Source: Gammaproteobacteria bacterium
Lineage (GTDB): Bacteria; Pseudomonadota; Gammaproteobacteria; Burkholderiales; Burkholderiaceae_C
Direction of reading: 5' to 3'
Assembly (NCBI GenBank): GCA_025359085.1
Contig: JANYHL010000033.1
Coordinates: forward strand, 1-64,000
Length of the DNA stretch: 64,000 bases
Below are positions 19,112 to 28,500 of the stretch, piece after piece (within the stretch, counting starts at the first letter, position 1; the number at the start of each line of letters is the position of its first letter). The notes beneath the pieces are model-generated. The model made no database searches and was not told where the DNA came from. It saw only the letters and a program-made list of their open reading frames with translations. A program made the translations under genes and the position numbers.

Positions 19112-20668
19112 TCAAAATCTCAAGCCTTCAATCTCACTGGAGACCGCGATTGTGCTTTTGGCAAACTGCGCCCGGTACTTGTCCAGCCGCTTCAGGTCAT
19201 ACAGGTAATTGACCATCATGCCGTAGGACTGTTTGAAGCCTTTGCTTGATAGATCGCCGCCCCAGTTCAGCCGCTCGATCCGGGCGCCATTGCCCAGATG
19301 GAAGCGTGCTACCGGGTCCAGGGGTTTGCCATTTTCGAGCTCGCGGCCCAGGTAGTGGGCCGCGCACTGCAACAGGAAGTGGCGTACCGGCGATTTGGCG
19401 TCGAGCGTCGGCGCCTGCTCGGCGGCCGCCAGCAGTTGCGCTGCTGTCACGGGCTCAGCGCCCACGGCGCTGCCAAGCGCGGCCCGGGTCTTGCTGTCGA
19501 GTCGAGCCAGCATGGCGCTGATGTTCTTGCCCAGCCAGCTGCGAAAACCCGGCATCGGCGACAGCGTGGCAAAAATCTGCAGGCGCGGGAACTCGGTTTT
19601 GAGGGTCTCCACCACGCGCTTGATCAAGGAGTCCCCAAAACTCACGCCGCGCAAGCCGGTCTGGGTGTTGCTGATGGAGTAAAAAATGGCGGTCGTGGCC
19701 TTGCGCAGGTCGGCCGCTGCCGCCGCTTCGTCGAGCAAGGGTGAAATGGCGCAAGGCAGTTTCTCAAGCAGCGCGACCTCGACAAAGATCAAGGGTTGAT
19801 TGGGCAATTGTGGATGGAAAAACCCATAACAGCGGCGGTCCGAATCAAGCCGGTTCTTAACGTCATTCCAGTCACGAATGTCATGCACTGCTTCGTATTT
19901 GATCAATTTTTCGATCAGCGAGGCAGGCGAGTCCCAACTGATGCGGCGCAACTCCAGAAATGCCACGTCAAACCAACCGGAGAACAGGTGTTCCATCTCG
20001 CCGTCCAGCGCCAGCAGACGCTTTTCGGCTTTCAGGTGCGGCAGCAATTCGGATCGCAGGTCCAGCAAAAATTGCATGCCCGCGGGGAACGCGGCAAAGC
20101 GCTGCAACAGTCGGCTGCGCGGCGAAACCAGCGCCCGGCGCAAGCCAATCTCGGCTTGCCCGGCATCGGGCGTGTTTTGGGCCGCTTCGTAGTGTCCGCG
20201 CGCGGCCTCGACGAGGTCGGGGTTGGGCGCAAACTGCTCGCTCATCAGCAGCCAGCAGTCGCGTCGCTGTGCCGGCAAAGCTGCACCGTACCAGAGCGCG
20301 AACTGGCTGGCGCGCCGACCCCCCTCGACCTCGCTGACCTGGCTGTCGAGTATGGCCTGCAGTTCAGTCAGGGTGCGACGCAGCAAACGCGGTGACAGTG
20401 CTTCGTCCTTGTGGCGCAGGGTGCCGGCCAGACGTTCAGGCAGGGCACGGCAAGTGGACCGCGCGCTGGTGCTGGCCTGTGCGGGCGCCGGGTTCCCCGC
20501 TACAGCGGTCGACTTGGGCCTCATTCCCCCCGGCACTAGCTCACTGCTTGCTTCTTTATAGATAGCGGGCTGTGTAGATTCCACGGGGGCTAAAACCATT
20601 TTTGGCATTGAACCTGCGGCCGGCAGCAGTTTGAACATGCTGCGGGTGATCCATTCGGAGGTGTTCAT
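19112..20668 (-). CDS. Malonyl-CoA decarboxylase
   Basis: 518 residues of the malonyl-CoA decarboxylase family, which converts malonyl-CoA to acetyl-CoA and CO2. Recognised segments are the helical N-terminal domain (LSPRLLRRTLTELQAILDSQVSEVEGGRRASQFALWYGAAL) and the GNAT-like catalytic domain (AIFYSISNTQTGLRGVSFGDSLIKRVVETLKTEFPRLQIFATLSPMPGF, then the His/Tyr region near the end). Residues about 21-42 are encoded by a dispersed repeat and lie in a Pro/Ala/Ser-rich, probably disordered N-terminal stretch. It diverges from an AraC-type gene that may control it. Confidence 0.9.
   Translation of the reverse strand: MNTSEWITRSMFKLLPAAGSMPKMVLAPVESTQPAIYKEASSELVPGGMRPKSTAVAGNPAPAQASTSARSTCRALPERLAGTLRHKDEALSPRLLRRTLTELQAILDSQVSEVEGGRRASQFALWYGAALPAQRRDCWLLMSEQFAPNPDLVEAARGHYEAAQNTPDAGQAEIGLRRALVSPRSRLLQRFAAFPAGMQFLLDLRSELLPHLKAEKRLLALDGEMEHLFSGWFDVAFLELRRISWDSPASLIEKLIKYEAVHDIRDWNDVKNRLDSDRRCYGFFHPQLPNQPLIFVEVALLEKLPCAISPLLDEAAAAADLRKATTAIFYSISNTQTGLRGVSFGDSLIKRVVETLKTEFPRLQIFATLSPMPGFRSWLGKNISAMLARLDSKTRAALGSAVGAEPVTAAQLLAAAEQAPTLDAKSPVRHFLLQCAAHYLGRELENGKPLDPVARFHLGNGARIERLNWGGDLSSKGFKQSYGMMVNYLYDLKRLDKYRAQFAKSTIAVSSEIEGLRF
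20546..20603 (-). repeat. Dispersed repeat, copy 4, in frame inside malonyl-CoA decarboxylase
   Basis: The minus strand reads ATGGTTTTAGCCCCCGTGGA, ATCTACACAGCCCGCTATCT, ATAAAGAAGCAAGC. The TTTTAGCCCCCGT core matches the intergenic copies; the right half is more diverged. It is translated as MVLAPVESTQPAIYKEAS, the same frame and a similar peptide to the prmB and dapE copies. Confidence 0.68.
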
Positions 20669-20876
20669 GGCAAGTGCCTTCCTTTGATGAAGTTGGCTGC
20701 TGGTCCTTGCTCACTGGACTTGCCATTTGCGCCAGTGGGGCGGCAAGGGGTGGCCGCGTTTTTTATGTATAGTACTGATGATTCCAAGCCATCGCAATTG
20801 CAGCTTGCGCCTGTTTTATTGCACATTGCGCCAATTCTGTCAAAACCTCAAAGACGATCGCGACGGCAACCTCATC

Positions 20877-21902
20877 ATGCGCACTCCGAGACCCACCATC
20901 GCAATGTCATTTGTTCAGAATCTGCTGATGGGCGCCACGCGCCTGCTGGCGCCTGACACGATTGATGACCTGCTTCGTCAGGCCGGGATTGCGCCCCGGC
21001 TCCTGAAGCAACGCGGCGCCCGCGTGACGCGCGAACAGTTCGTGCGGCTTTACCAGATCATCGCTTTGAGCATCGGCGACGAGATGCTCGGGCTTTGGTC
21101 GCGACCGATCCGAGCCGGTACGCTCAAGTACCTGGGGTTGAGCCTGCTCGATGCGCCCTCGGTGCTGGTTGCCATGTACCGCTTCACTCGCTTCTGGAAT
21201 CTGTTGCTCGACGACTACGCGCTGCAGTTGTCACGCCACAACCAGCTGGTGACCATTGCGCTGCGGCCATTGAGCAGCGTGACCGCGCCCACGATCTTCG
21301 GGCATGAGCTGATGATCAAACTCATCCACGGCGTCGCTTCCTGGCTGGTGGGGCGGGAGCTGCCGATGGAGACGGTGGGTTTCGGCTTTGCGCGTCCCGC
21401 GCACTTTATGGAGTACGCCCAACTGTTTCCCGGACCGGTGAGCTTTGACCAAAGCTGCACGTCGGTCAGTTTTACCGAGCAAGTGTTGCGGCAAGGCTTT
21501 CATCGAACCAAAGTCGAACTGCTCAAGTTCGTCAAACGAGCGCCCGATGACTGGATCTTTGTGGCTTTCGATCATGGCCCGACCCGTACCCGCGTGCGGG
21601 ACCACCTCTTGGCTCACTCCGGTGCCGATCAATCGTTGGACGCGGTGGCCGCTGCCCTGTTCATGTCGGGCCGCTCCCTGTCAAGAGGGCTGGCCCTGGA
21701 AGGCGGCACTTTTCAGAAGATCAAGGATGAGATACGCCGCGACCTGGCGATCGAGCGCTTGGTCAAGACGGATGAATCCATTGACCAGATTGCCGCGCTG
21801 GCCGGATTCGACAACACGCCCGCATTTCATCGTGCCTTTCGGGCCTGGACCGGCAGCACCCCTGGCGCCTACCGGCGACCGGCGTTGCTGCCGGTTCCGT
21901 GA
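20877..21902 (+). CDS. AraC-family transcriptional regulator
   Basis: 341 residues from ATG 20877 (MRTPRPTIAMSF…). The longer ORF start at 20727 adds a non-homologous leader, and ATG 20904 is an alternative. The N-terminal arabinose-binding-like domain of about 200 residues (RFTRFWNLLLDDYALQLSRHNQL, VSFDQSCTSVSF) is followed by a C-terminal AraC HTH pair with SLSRGLALEGGTFQKIKDEIRRDLAIERL and IDQIAALAGFDNTPAFHRAFRAWTGSTPGAYRR. It diverges from the malonyl-CoA decarboxylase gene and may respond to a related acyl metabolite; the inducer is unknown. Confidence 0.85.
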   Translation: MRTPRPTIAMSFVQNLLMGATRLLAPDTIDDLLRQAGIAPRLLKQRGARVTREQFVRLYQIIALSIGDEMLGLWSRPIRAGTLKYLGLSLLDAPSVLVAMYRFTRFWNLLLDDYALQLSRHNQLVTIALRPLSSVTAPTIFGHELMIKLIHGVASWLVGRELPMETVGFGFARPAHFMEYAQLFPGPVSFDQSCTSVSFTEQVLRQGFHRTKVELLKFVKRAPDDWIFVAFDHGPTRTRVRDHLLAHSGADQSLDAVAAALFMSGRSLSRGLALEGGTFQKIKDEIRRDLAIERLVKTDESIDQIAALAGFDNTPAFHRAFRAWTGSTPGAYRRPALLPVP

Positions 21903-21924
21903 TGGCGTGCCAGAGGTGGCTTCG

Positions 21925-22836
21925 TCAATTGCGCTGCATGCCGGCCACCAACTGGGCCACGTTGTGGCGCATCATCTTCAGGTAAGTTGAGCCGGGCTCG
22001 TTCGGGCCGGACAAGGCATCCACATACAGTTTGGCGCCCAGCGTGACGCCGGTGTCCTGCGCGATTTGCGCCAGCAATTTGGGGTTGCTCATGTTTTCCA
22101 GAAAAACGGCCTTGATCTGGTCGCGTTTGATTTGGCGGATCAGTTGCGCCACTTCTTTGGCACTGGGCTCGATGTCGGCATTGATGCCTTGCGGCGCCCA
22201 GAATCTGATCTGGTAGCGCGCTGCAAAATAAGCAAACGCATCATGCGAGGTGATGACCTGGCGTTGTTTGACGCTCAAAGGCGCGATCTGTTTGTTGGTG
22301 AACTGGTCCAGCGCTTGCAGTTCCTGAATGTAGACCTCACTATTTTTTTGATAGTGAACAGCGCCCGCTGGGTCAAGGCTGGCGAGTGATTGGGCTATAT
22401 TTTTAATGTAGATCACCACGTTGCTGGGGTCTTGCCAGCCATGGGGGTCAGTCTCGGCCAGGGTGCGGCTTCTTTCAAGGGGCAGGCGGCGTACTTTGAT
22501 GCCTTGAGAAGCAACGAGGGTTTGACCCTGGTAGCTGGCTGATTGGGCCAGTTTTTTCGCCCAGGGTTCAAAGTTGAGCCCGTTGATGACAAAAAGGCGA
22601 GATTGCAGAATCGCTTTGGCGTGTGCTGGTTTGGGCTCAAAGGTGTGCGCATCGGCATTCGGCCCGACCAGCGTGGTGACCTTGACGCGCTCGCCACCCA
22701 CCACTTGAACCAGATCGCCCAGGATGCTGAAGGAGGCTACCACCGAGATTGGCTCGGTGGCCATGACACGCACGGGCATGAGCCCCATGACGCTGAGTAC
22801 GGACAGGGCTAAAAATTTGAGGGTGTTGCGTTTCAT
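21925..22836 (-). CDS. znuA: Zinc/manganese ABC transporter substrate-binding protein
   Basis: 303-residue periplasmic cluster A-I (ZnuA/TroA-like) metal-binding protein with signal peptide (about 1-26, ending RVMA). Candidate ligands are His in VGPNADAHTFEPKP, His in ITSHDAFAYFAARY, Glu in VFLENMSNPK and Asp in GAKLYVDALSG. The ZnuA-type His-rich loop is absent, so zinc versus manganese cannot be settled from the protein. The adjacent Fur-type regulator with two CxxC motifs and the His-rich peptide favour zinc. It is last in the operon. Codons around 22339-22412 include AT-rich stretches resembling the dispersed repeat, but there is no length insertion. Confidence 0.88.
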   Translation of the reverse strand: MKRNTLKFLALSVLSVMGLMPVRVMATEPISVVASFSILGDLVQVVGGERVKVTTLVGPNADAHTFEPKPAHAKAILQSRLFVINGLNFEPWAKKLAQSASYQGQTLVASQGIKVRRLPLERSRTLAETDPHGWQDPSNVVIYIKNIAQSLASLDPAGAVHYQKNSEVYIQELQALDQFTNKQIAPLSVKQRQVITSHDAFAYFAARYQIRFWAPQGINADIEPSAKEVAQLIRQIKRDQIKAVFLENMSNPKLLAQIAQDTGVTLGAKLYVDALSGPNEPGSTYLKMMRHNVAQLVAGMQRN

Positions 22837-22856
22837 GAGTTGTCTTGCGTGTGAAG

Positions 22857-23744
22857 CTAGCCCACCCGGTGCGGGCGCTTGAGCACGGTGGGCAACCAGC
22901 CGCCGGGCGATACCAATAAGGACACGCCGTACAACACCCCGGCGCAGCCGATGATGGTGGGGCCGCTGGGTGTGTCGAGGTGGTAGGACAGCAGCAGTCC
23001 GGCCACGCCGGCCAACGCAGCTTGTGCGCTGGCGTTGAGCAATTGCGCGATTAAAGAGTCATGCCACAACCGGGCTGACACCGCGGGCAGCATCATCAAG
23101 CCCACTGCCATCAACGTGCCCAGCGTTTGAAATCCCGCCACCAGGTTGATCACCACCAGCATCAAAAAGCTCTGTTGCCAGATCCAGCCACGGCGGCCCC
23201 AGCCGCGCCCGGCCGATGCGGCCAAAAACACCGGGTCAAAGGTTTCCAGCACCAGCCCCCGGTACAGCGCGGCCAGAGCGATCACGCTCACGCTGGCCAC
23301 GCTGGCCACCAGCAGCAGCCCTTGCGCATCGACGCCCAGCGCGCTGCCAAACAGTATGTGCAGCAGGTCAAGTTGGCTACCCTGGCGTGAAATCAGTGTC
23401 ACACCCAGGGCCAGTGCCACCAGGTAGAGGGCAGCCAGGCTGGCATCTTCCTTCAGGCTGGTGGCGCGGCTGACGAGGCCGGCAATCGCGGCCACCAGCA
23501 GACCCGCCAGCACACCGCCCAGCGCCATCGCGGGCAGCGACAAGCCAAACAGCATGAAACCTACCGCCACGCCGGGCAGCACCGCATGGCTCAGCGCATC
23601 GCCCAGCAGGCTCATGCGCCGCAGCGTCAAAAACACGCCCAGCGGTGCCGCGCTGATGGCCAGCGCCAGGGTGGCCACCAGCGCGCGGCGCATGAAGGCG
23701 AATTCCGCAAACGGGCCAATCAACCCATCCCACAGGGTCATCAT
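22857..23744 (-). CDS. znuB: Zinc/manganese ABC transporter permease
   Basis: 295-residue ABC-3 family permease with about eight hydrophobic segments. The family core LRRMSLLGDALSHAVLPGVAVGFML and the late FQTLGTLMAVGLMMLPAVSARLW are visible. Its ATG overlaps the ATPase stop (ATGA), and it lies 20 bases before znuA. It forms the membrane channel of the importer. Confidence 0.92.
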   Translation of the reverse strand: MMTLWDGLIGPFAEFAFMRRALVATLALAISAAPLGVFLTLRRMSLLGDALSHAVLPGVAVGFMLFGLSLPAMALGGVLAGLLVAAIAGLVSRATSLKEDASLAALYLVALALGVTLISRQGSQLDLLHILFGSALGVDAQGLLLVASVASVSVIALAALYRGLVLETFDPVFLAASAGRGWGRRGWIWQQSFLMLVVINLVAGFQTLGTLMAVGLMMLPAVSARLWHDSLIAQLLNASAQAALAGVAGLLLSYHLDTPSGPTIIGCAGVLYGVSLLVSPGGWLPTVLKRPHRVG

Positions 23745-24478
23745 GCGCTGGCCTCATCGGTGCGGCAAATGTCGGCGTTGTCGTCCCAGGCCTCGGCCAG
23801 GGCGCGGGCGCGCTGCAAATTGGGTTCGGTCAGCACCTGCGCGGTGTCGCCCCAGGCCACCAGCTCACGCGCCAGCAGCACCGTCTGCCCAAAGTGCGCG
23901 CGCACCTGGGCGTCGTCATGCAGCACCGCAATCACGGTGCGGCCTTGCGTGTGCCATTGGTGGATCAGCGCCAGCAGCGCGGCTGTGGTGCGCGAGTCCA
24001 TGGCGTTGAACGGCTCGTCGAGCAAAAGCAGGTCAGCGTCTTGCATCAGCAGGCGGGCAAACAGCACGCGCTGAAACTGTCCGCTGGAGAGCAAGCCCAC
24101 CGGGCGCCGTTCAAACCCTTCGAGCCCCACGGTGCGAATTGCTGCATCGGCGCGGGCCATGAGTTCGGCGCTGACGCCACCCCAGGCGCCCACGGTGCTC
24201 CAGCAGCCGAGCAGCACGCAGTCGTGCACGGGCATGGGAAAGCTGCGGTCAATGTCGGTCATTTGCGGCAGGTAGGCCAAGCGTTCGTGCGTGGTGCCCA
24301 GCAAGACGCGCCCACCTTCGGGCTTGATCAAGCCCATGATGCTCTTGAGCAGTGTGCTCTTGCCCGAGCCGTTGGGGCCAATCACGGCAGTAATTGTGCC
24401 TGGCGCAAACTGCCCGCTGATGTGGTGCAGGGCTGGGTGTTGGCGGTAGCTGACCGTCAGGTTGTCGACCGTTACCAC
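23741..24478 (-). CDS. znuC: Zinc/manganese ABC transporter ATP-binding protein
   Basis: 245 residues from a GTG start at 24478 (VVTVDNLTVSYRQHPALHHIS) with GGGAG about 9 bases upstream. The ORF-track start at 24898 lies beyond the divergent promoter region and is rejected. Walker A is IGPNGSGKST, Q-loop is LAYLPQMTDIDR, signature is LLSSGQFQRVLFARLL, Walker B is LLLLDEPFNAMD, and the H-loop His is in VIAVLHDD. The signature is LSSGQ rather than LSGGQ. The GTG overlaps the stop of the upstream His-rich ORF, suggesting coupling. Confidence 0.92.
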   Translation of the reverse strand: MVTVDNLTVSYRQHPALHHISGQFAPGTITAVIGPNGSGKSTLLKSIMGLIKPEGGRVLLGTTHERLAYLPQMTDIDRSFPMPVHDCVLLGCWSTVGAWGGVSAELMARADAAIRTVGLEGFERRPVGLLSSGQFQRVLFARLLMQDADLLLLDEPFNAMDSRTTAALLALIHQWHTQGRTVIAVLHDDAQVRAHFGQTVLLARELVAWGDTAQVLTEPNLQRARALAEAWDDNADICRTDEASA

Positions 24479-24660
24479 GGCACAGCTCCCACCCCGGCAT
24501 TGGCCCACCACACCGCCAGCCACAAAGCCAGTAGCAGCGGCAACACCGCAAGCACGCGCAACCAGGCCGGCCAGGCCAACACGCTGCGCCTCCGGGTAGG
24601 TCGTTGCGCCAAGTGGTGCGGTGCAGGGGTGTGCGGGTGGTCGTGTGTCGGGTGTGCCAT
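24472..24660 (-). CDS. Small His-rich single-pass membrane protein of the zinc operon
   Basis: 62 residues from ATG 24660; the ORF track lists a 76-residue version with an earlier start. The first 16 residues hold six histidines (MAHPTHDHPHTPAPHH). A Arg-rich stretch and one strongly hydrophobic segment follow (LRVLAVLPLLLALWLAVWWANAG, about 34-56). Its TAA lies inside the first two codons of znuC (GTGGTAA), so it is the first gene of the operon. An N-terminal His cluster joined to one membrane helix suggests a metal-binding accessory peptide. No named family is recognised. Confidence 0.65.
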   Translation of the reverse strand: MAHPTHDHPHTPAPHHLAQRPTRRRSVLAWPAWLRVLAVLPLLLALWLAVWWANAGVGAVPW

Positions 24661-24689
24661 CTTGGGGGCGCTCAAAAAATAGTGATTGC

Positions 24690-24745
24690 AACGATAATGC
24701 AACTGAATTGCGATACAGTTTAACGCAACTCAATTGCAATAATGA
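24690..24745. promoter_or_regulatory. Tandem operator-like palindromes between znu operon and zur-like gene
   Basis: The shared intergenic region has an AT-rich block with TTGCAACGATAATGCAA, then GCAACTGAATTGC (24699-24711) and GCAACTCAATTGC (24725-24737). The last two are near-identical, near-palindromic, and 26 bases apart, placing them on the same DNA face at roughly two and a half turns. The position between a metal importer and a Fur-family gene makes them the best candidate for Zur binding and autoregulation. Confidence 0.6.
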
Positions 24746-24776
24746 CCTGCCTTTCAAAAGCGTTGACCTGCCCACC

Positions 24777-25319
24777 ATGCCTGCTGTTGCTCGTTTGAAT
24801 CCGCCTGACCCGATCGACGCTTTGCTGTCAGCCCACGGCCTGCGCCGCACCGGCGCGGCGCGGCTGGTGCTGGGCTGGCTGCTGGCGCACCCCGACACCA
24901 GTTACACCCATGCCCAGCTGCAGGCGGCGTTGCAGGAAAGCAGTGCCGCAGATGGACCCGGTGCAGGCGAGGGCGGCACGCTGGACCGCGTCACGCTGTA
25001 CCGGCTGATTGACCGCCTTACCCAGGTCAGCTTGCTACTGTGCCGGGTCGATGCCAACCGGGTGCGCCGCTACCAGGCCATGCCCGCGAGCGTGCAAGCC
25101 ATGCCGCACTTTGAATGCCAAAGTTGTCATCGCGACAGCCCATTGGCCGGCGCCTTGCAGGGCAATGCGTTTGATCTGGAGGTGGCCGCGCAAAACGCCC
25201 TGCTGGCCTTGCAGGCGCTGGGCTACCAGGGCCTGAGCCTGGATCTGGCGGTGCGCGGTGTGTGTGCCGACTGTGCGACAGCAGCGTCGATGGCGCCGGG
25301 CCCTGAGCTTGGGTTGTGA
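24777..25319 (+). CDS. Fur-family (Zur-like) metalloregulator
   Basis: 180 residues from ATG 24777 (MPAVARLNPPDPIDALL); the ORF-track start 52 codons earlier overlaps the operator region and the divergent gene. The winged-helix domain includes GLRRTGAARLVLGWLLAHPDTSYTHAQLQAAL and VTLYRLIDRLTQ. The structural-zinc cysteines are two CxxC pairs, FECQSCHR and GVCADCA. The divergent position to a znu-type importer favours a zinc sensor over iron. A Gly/Ala/Asp-rich insertion (ESSAADGPGAGEGG) before the recognition helix is unusual. Confidence 0.85.
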   Translation: MPAVARLNPPDPIDALLSAHGLRRTGAARLVLGWLLAHPDTSYTHAQLQAALQESSAADGPGAGEGGTLDRVTLYRLIDRLTQVSLLLCRVDANRVRRYQAMPASVQAMPHFECQSCHRDSPLAGALQGNAFDLEVAAQNALLALQALGYQGLSLDLAVRGVCADCATAASMAPGPELGL

Positions 25320-25516
25320 TCTTGCCACATTGACTGTTGAATTAGTGCGTCGATACTTGATCTGAATCAGGGCTCCAGATTGCCGGATACAAGATACTCA
25401 ACCGTTCTGAAATGAAATAAGCCGCTCTCCTTCGGCACCTGATCTATTGTGCCCAGCAGCCCGAGATCGGGTGCGCCCCACCAACAACCGGACTTCACGC
25501 TTTGCTACTGAAAGCC

Positions 25517-28500
25517 ATGTCATTTATTCGTCTCCGCATCGGCGCACTGGCCCGAATCGATCACCTGGGGCCCATCTGGGTGCTGGCCGCATTGGTGTTT
25601 GCGGCGTTCTGGTTGCATACTTTTAGCCTGATCCATGATGACCACAGCAAAGCCATGGCCGGTGCAGAAAACCAGATCGTCAATCTGGCGCGGGTCAGCC
25701 AGGAGCATGCCGAGCACATTTTTTACAGCGTCGAACAGACCTTGCACCTGGTTCGTTCGGAATACCAGGAGTACCCCGGTCATCTTGACCTCAAAATGAT
25801 GCGTACCGATGGCGTTTTCGATGCGAGAACCATTCTTCAGGTCAGCATTGTTGATGCCTCGGGCATTATTGAGATGAGCAGCCTGCCGCTGAGCGATCGC
25901 ATGAATGTGTCGGACCGGGACTACTTCAAAGCCTTGCAGGCGGCGACCAGCGACACGCTTTATATCTCAAAACCCGAGTTTGACCTCGCTTATGGCCGCT
26001 GGTCGATTGAATTTTCGCGTCGCCTCGTGGGCAATGACGGAAAGTTTGCCGGTGTCGTGGTGGTGGCGCTCGATCCGACTTATTTCACCCGCTTTTACGG
26101 CGAACTTCAGCTTGGCCAGCAGGGTGTCGCAGCCCTGTATGGTTTGACCGGGTCCTTGTTTGTCCGCAAGACCGCCGACGCCGAAACATTTTCGGGCAAT
26201 GCCGCAGCGAGCCCGATATTTGCACGCATTGCCCAAGGCACTGAAAGCGGCACGCTGACCTACCGTGCCGTCACCGACGGTATCGAGCGCCTTTATCACT
26301 TCAAAAAACTGCCTTCTTATCCAGTACTGGTGCTGGTTGGTCTGGAGCACACGGCGGTGTTGGCTGAACAAGTGCAAACCCGCCTGCAGCGGCTGCGCGA
26401 AGCCTCCATCCTGAGTGCGCTGTTGCTTGCGCTGGTGCTGCTGCTGTGCTGGTATGTGGTCATCAGGCGGCGCCATTCCGCAGCGCAACAGCAAGCTCTG
26501 GCGCAATTGACAAACCTCACCGATCACGCGCCCGGCATGGTGTTTCAATACCTGCGTCGCCCCAACGGCACGGCCTGCTTCCCCTTTGCCAGCGCTGGCT
26601 TGCACCCGATCTTCCAACTCAGCCCCGAAGTTATTGCGCAGGATGCGGCACCGCTTTTCGCTTTGATACACCCTGACGATGAGGCGGGCGTGGCCGCATC
26701 GATCGAGGTCTCGGCCCAGACGCTGACGCCTTGGGTTGATGAATACCGGGTGAAGCGCGAGGACGGCACGGTGCGCTGGCTGTCAACCAAGGCGGCCCCG
26801 CAAAAACTTGATGATGGCTCGGTGCTGTGGCACGGCTTTATGTCGGATATCACGGAGCACAAACAGGTAGAAGAATCCCTGATTACCTTGTCGGCAGCGG
26901 TTGAACAATCGCCGGTGTCCATCGTCATCAGTGACCCGCAGGGGCTGATTGAATACGTCAACCCGATGTTCGAGCAGGTCAGTGGTTACCGGCGCGCCGA
27001 GGTCATCGGGCAAAACCCCCACATCTTGTCGTCGCATGAAAAGTCAGTGGAGGACTACCGCGCGATGTGGGCCATGTTGCTGGCGGGCGAAATCTGGCAC
27101 GGTGAGTTTCATAACCGGCGCAAGGACGGCTCACTGTTCTGGGAGCAGGCCGTGATTGCACCCATCTTTGACGACCATGGTAGTCCGATCCATTATCTGG
27201 CGATCAAGGAAGACATCACCCAGCGCAAGGCGGCCGAGGCTGAAATTGAACATCTGGCTTTTTATGATTCACTCACCGGGCTACCCAATCGACGTTTGCT
27301 GACCGACCGCTTGCAACAGGTGCTGGCGGCCGGCATACGCAGCCAACGCAATGGGGCCTTGCTATTCATCGATATCGATAATTTCAAATTGTTAAATGAC
27401 ACCCAAGGCCATGAACAGGGGGATGCGCTGCTGAAGCAAGTTGCCCAGCGCCTGAACTATTGCGTGCGGGAAGGCGACACGGTGGCGCGGCTGGGGGGTG
27501 ATGATTTTGTCGTGATGCTGCAGGATTTGAGCGACAAACAGACCGAGGCCGCAACGCAGGCCGAGGTCGTGGCGCAGAAAATTCTGGAGGCCTTGCATCA
27601 ATCCTATTCGTTTGGCCACTTCACGCACCACGGCAGTGCCAGTGTGGGTGTGGCCCTGTTCAACGCCAGTCATGACACGGTCGAAGAGATACTCAAACGT
27701 GCCGACCTGGCGCTGTACCAGGCCAAGGATGCCGGGCGCAACACGCTGCGCTTTTTTGACCCTGAGGTGCAGGCGGCCATCAGCGCGCGCGCCGAGTTGG
27801 AGTCGGATATACGCCTAGGCCTGCAGGAAAAGCAGTTTCTGCTGTATTACCAGCCGCAGGTGAACCGGCAGGGCCATCTGACGGGGGTTGAGGCGCTGGT
27901 GCGCTGGCAGCATCCGCGGCGCGGCATGGTGTCGCCAGCGCACTTCATTCCCCTGACCGAAGACACCGGCTTGATCCTTCCCTTGGGCCAATGGGTCATG
28001 GAAGCGGCTTGCCACCAGCTTCGGCTTTGGAGCACGCAGCCCGACACCGCGCATTTGACGATTTCCGTGAACGTCAGCGCCGTGCAGTTCCATCGGGACA
28101 GCTTCGTGTCCGATGTGCTGGCCACGCTGCAGCACACTGGCGCGCCAGCATCGCGCCTCAAGCTGGAGCTGACCGAGAGTCTGCTGGTCAAGAATATTGA
28201 AGGCATCATCGTCAAGATGGAAGCACTCAATGTTTATGGCGTCGGTTTTTCACTGGATGATTTTGGTACCGGTTATTCATCTTTGTCTTACCTCAAACGG
28301 CTACCCCTGGACCAGATCAAGATTGACCAGTCGTTTGTGAATGACGCCTTGAGCAACACGAAGGACGCGGCACTGATCAGCGCCATCGTGGCGATGGGGC
28401 GTGGCCTGGGCATGATGGTGATCGCCGAGGGCGTGGAGACGCTGGCACAACGTGATTTTCTGGAACGAGAAGGTTGCTTCAATTTTCAGGGCTATTTCTT

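Noticed and set aside
24479-24898. N-terminal extension of znuC in the ORF track
   Set aside because: It spans the divergent promoter and the His-rich ORF; the GTG at 24478 has a good ribosome site and matches family starts.
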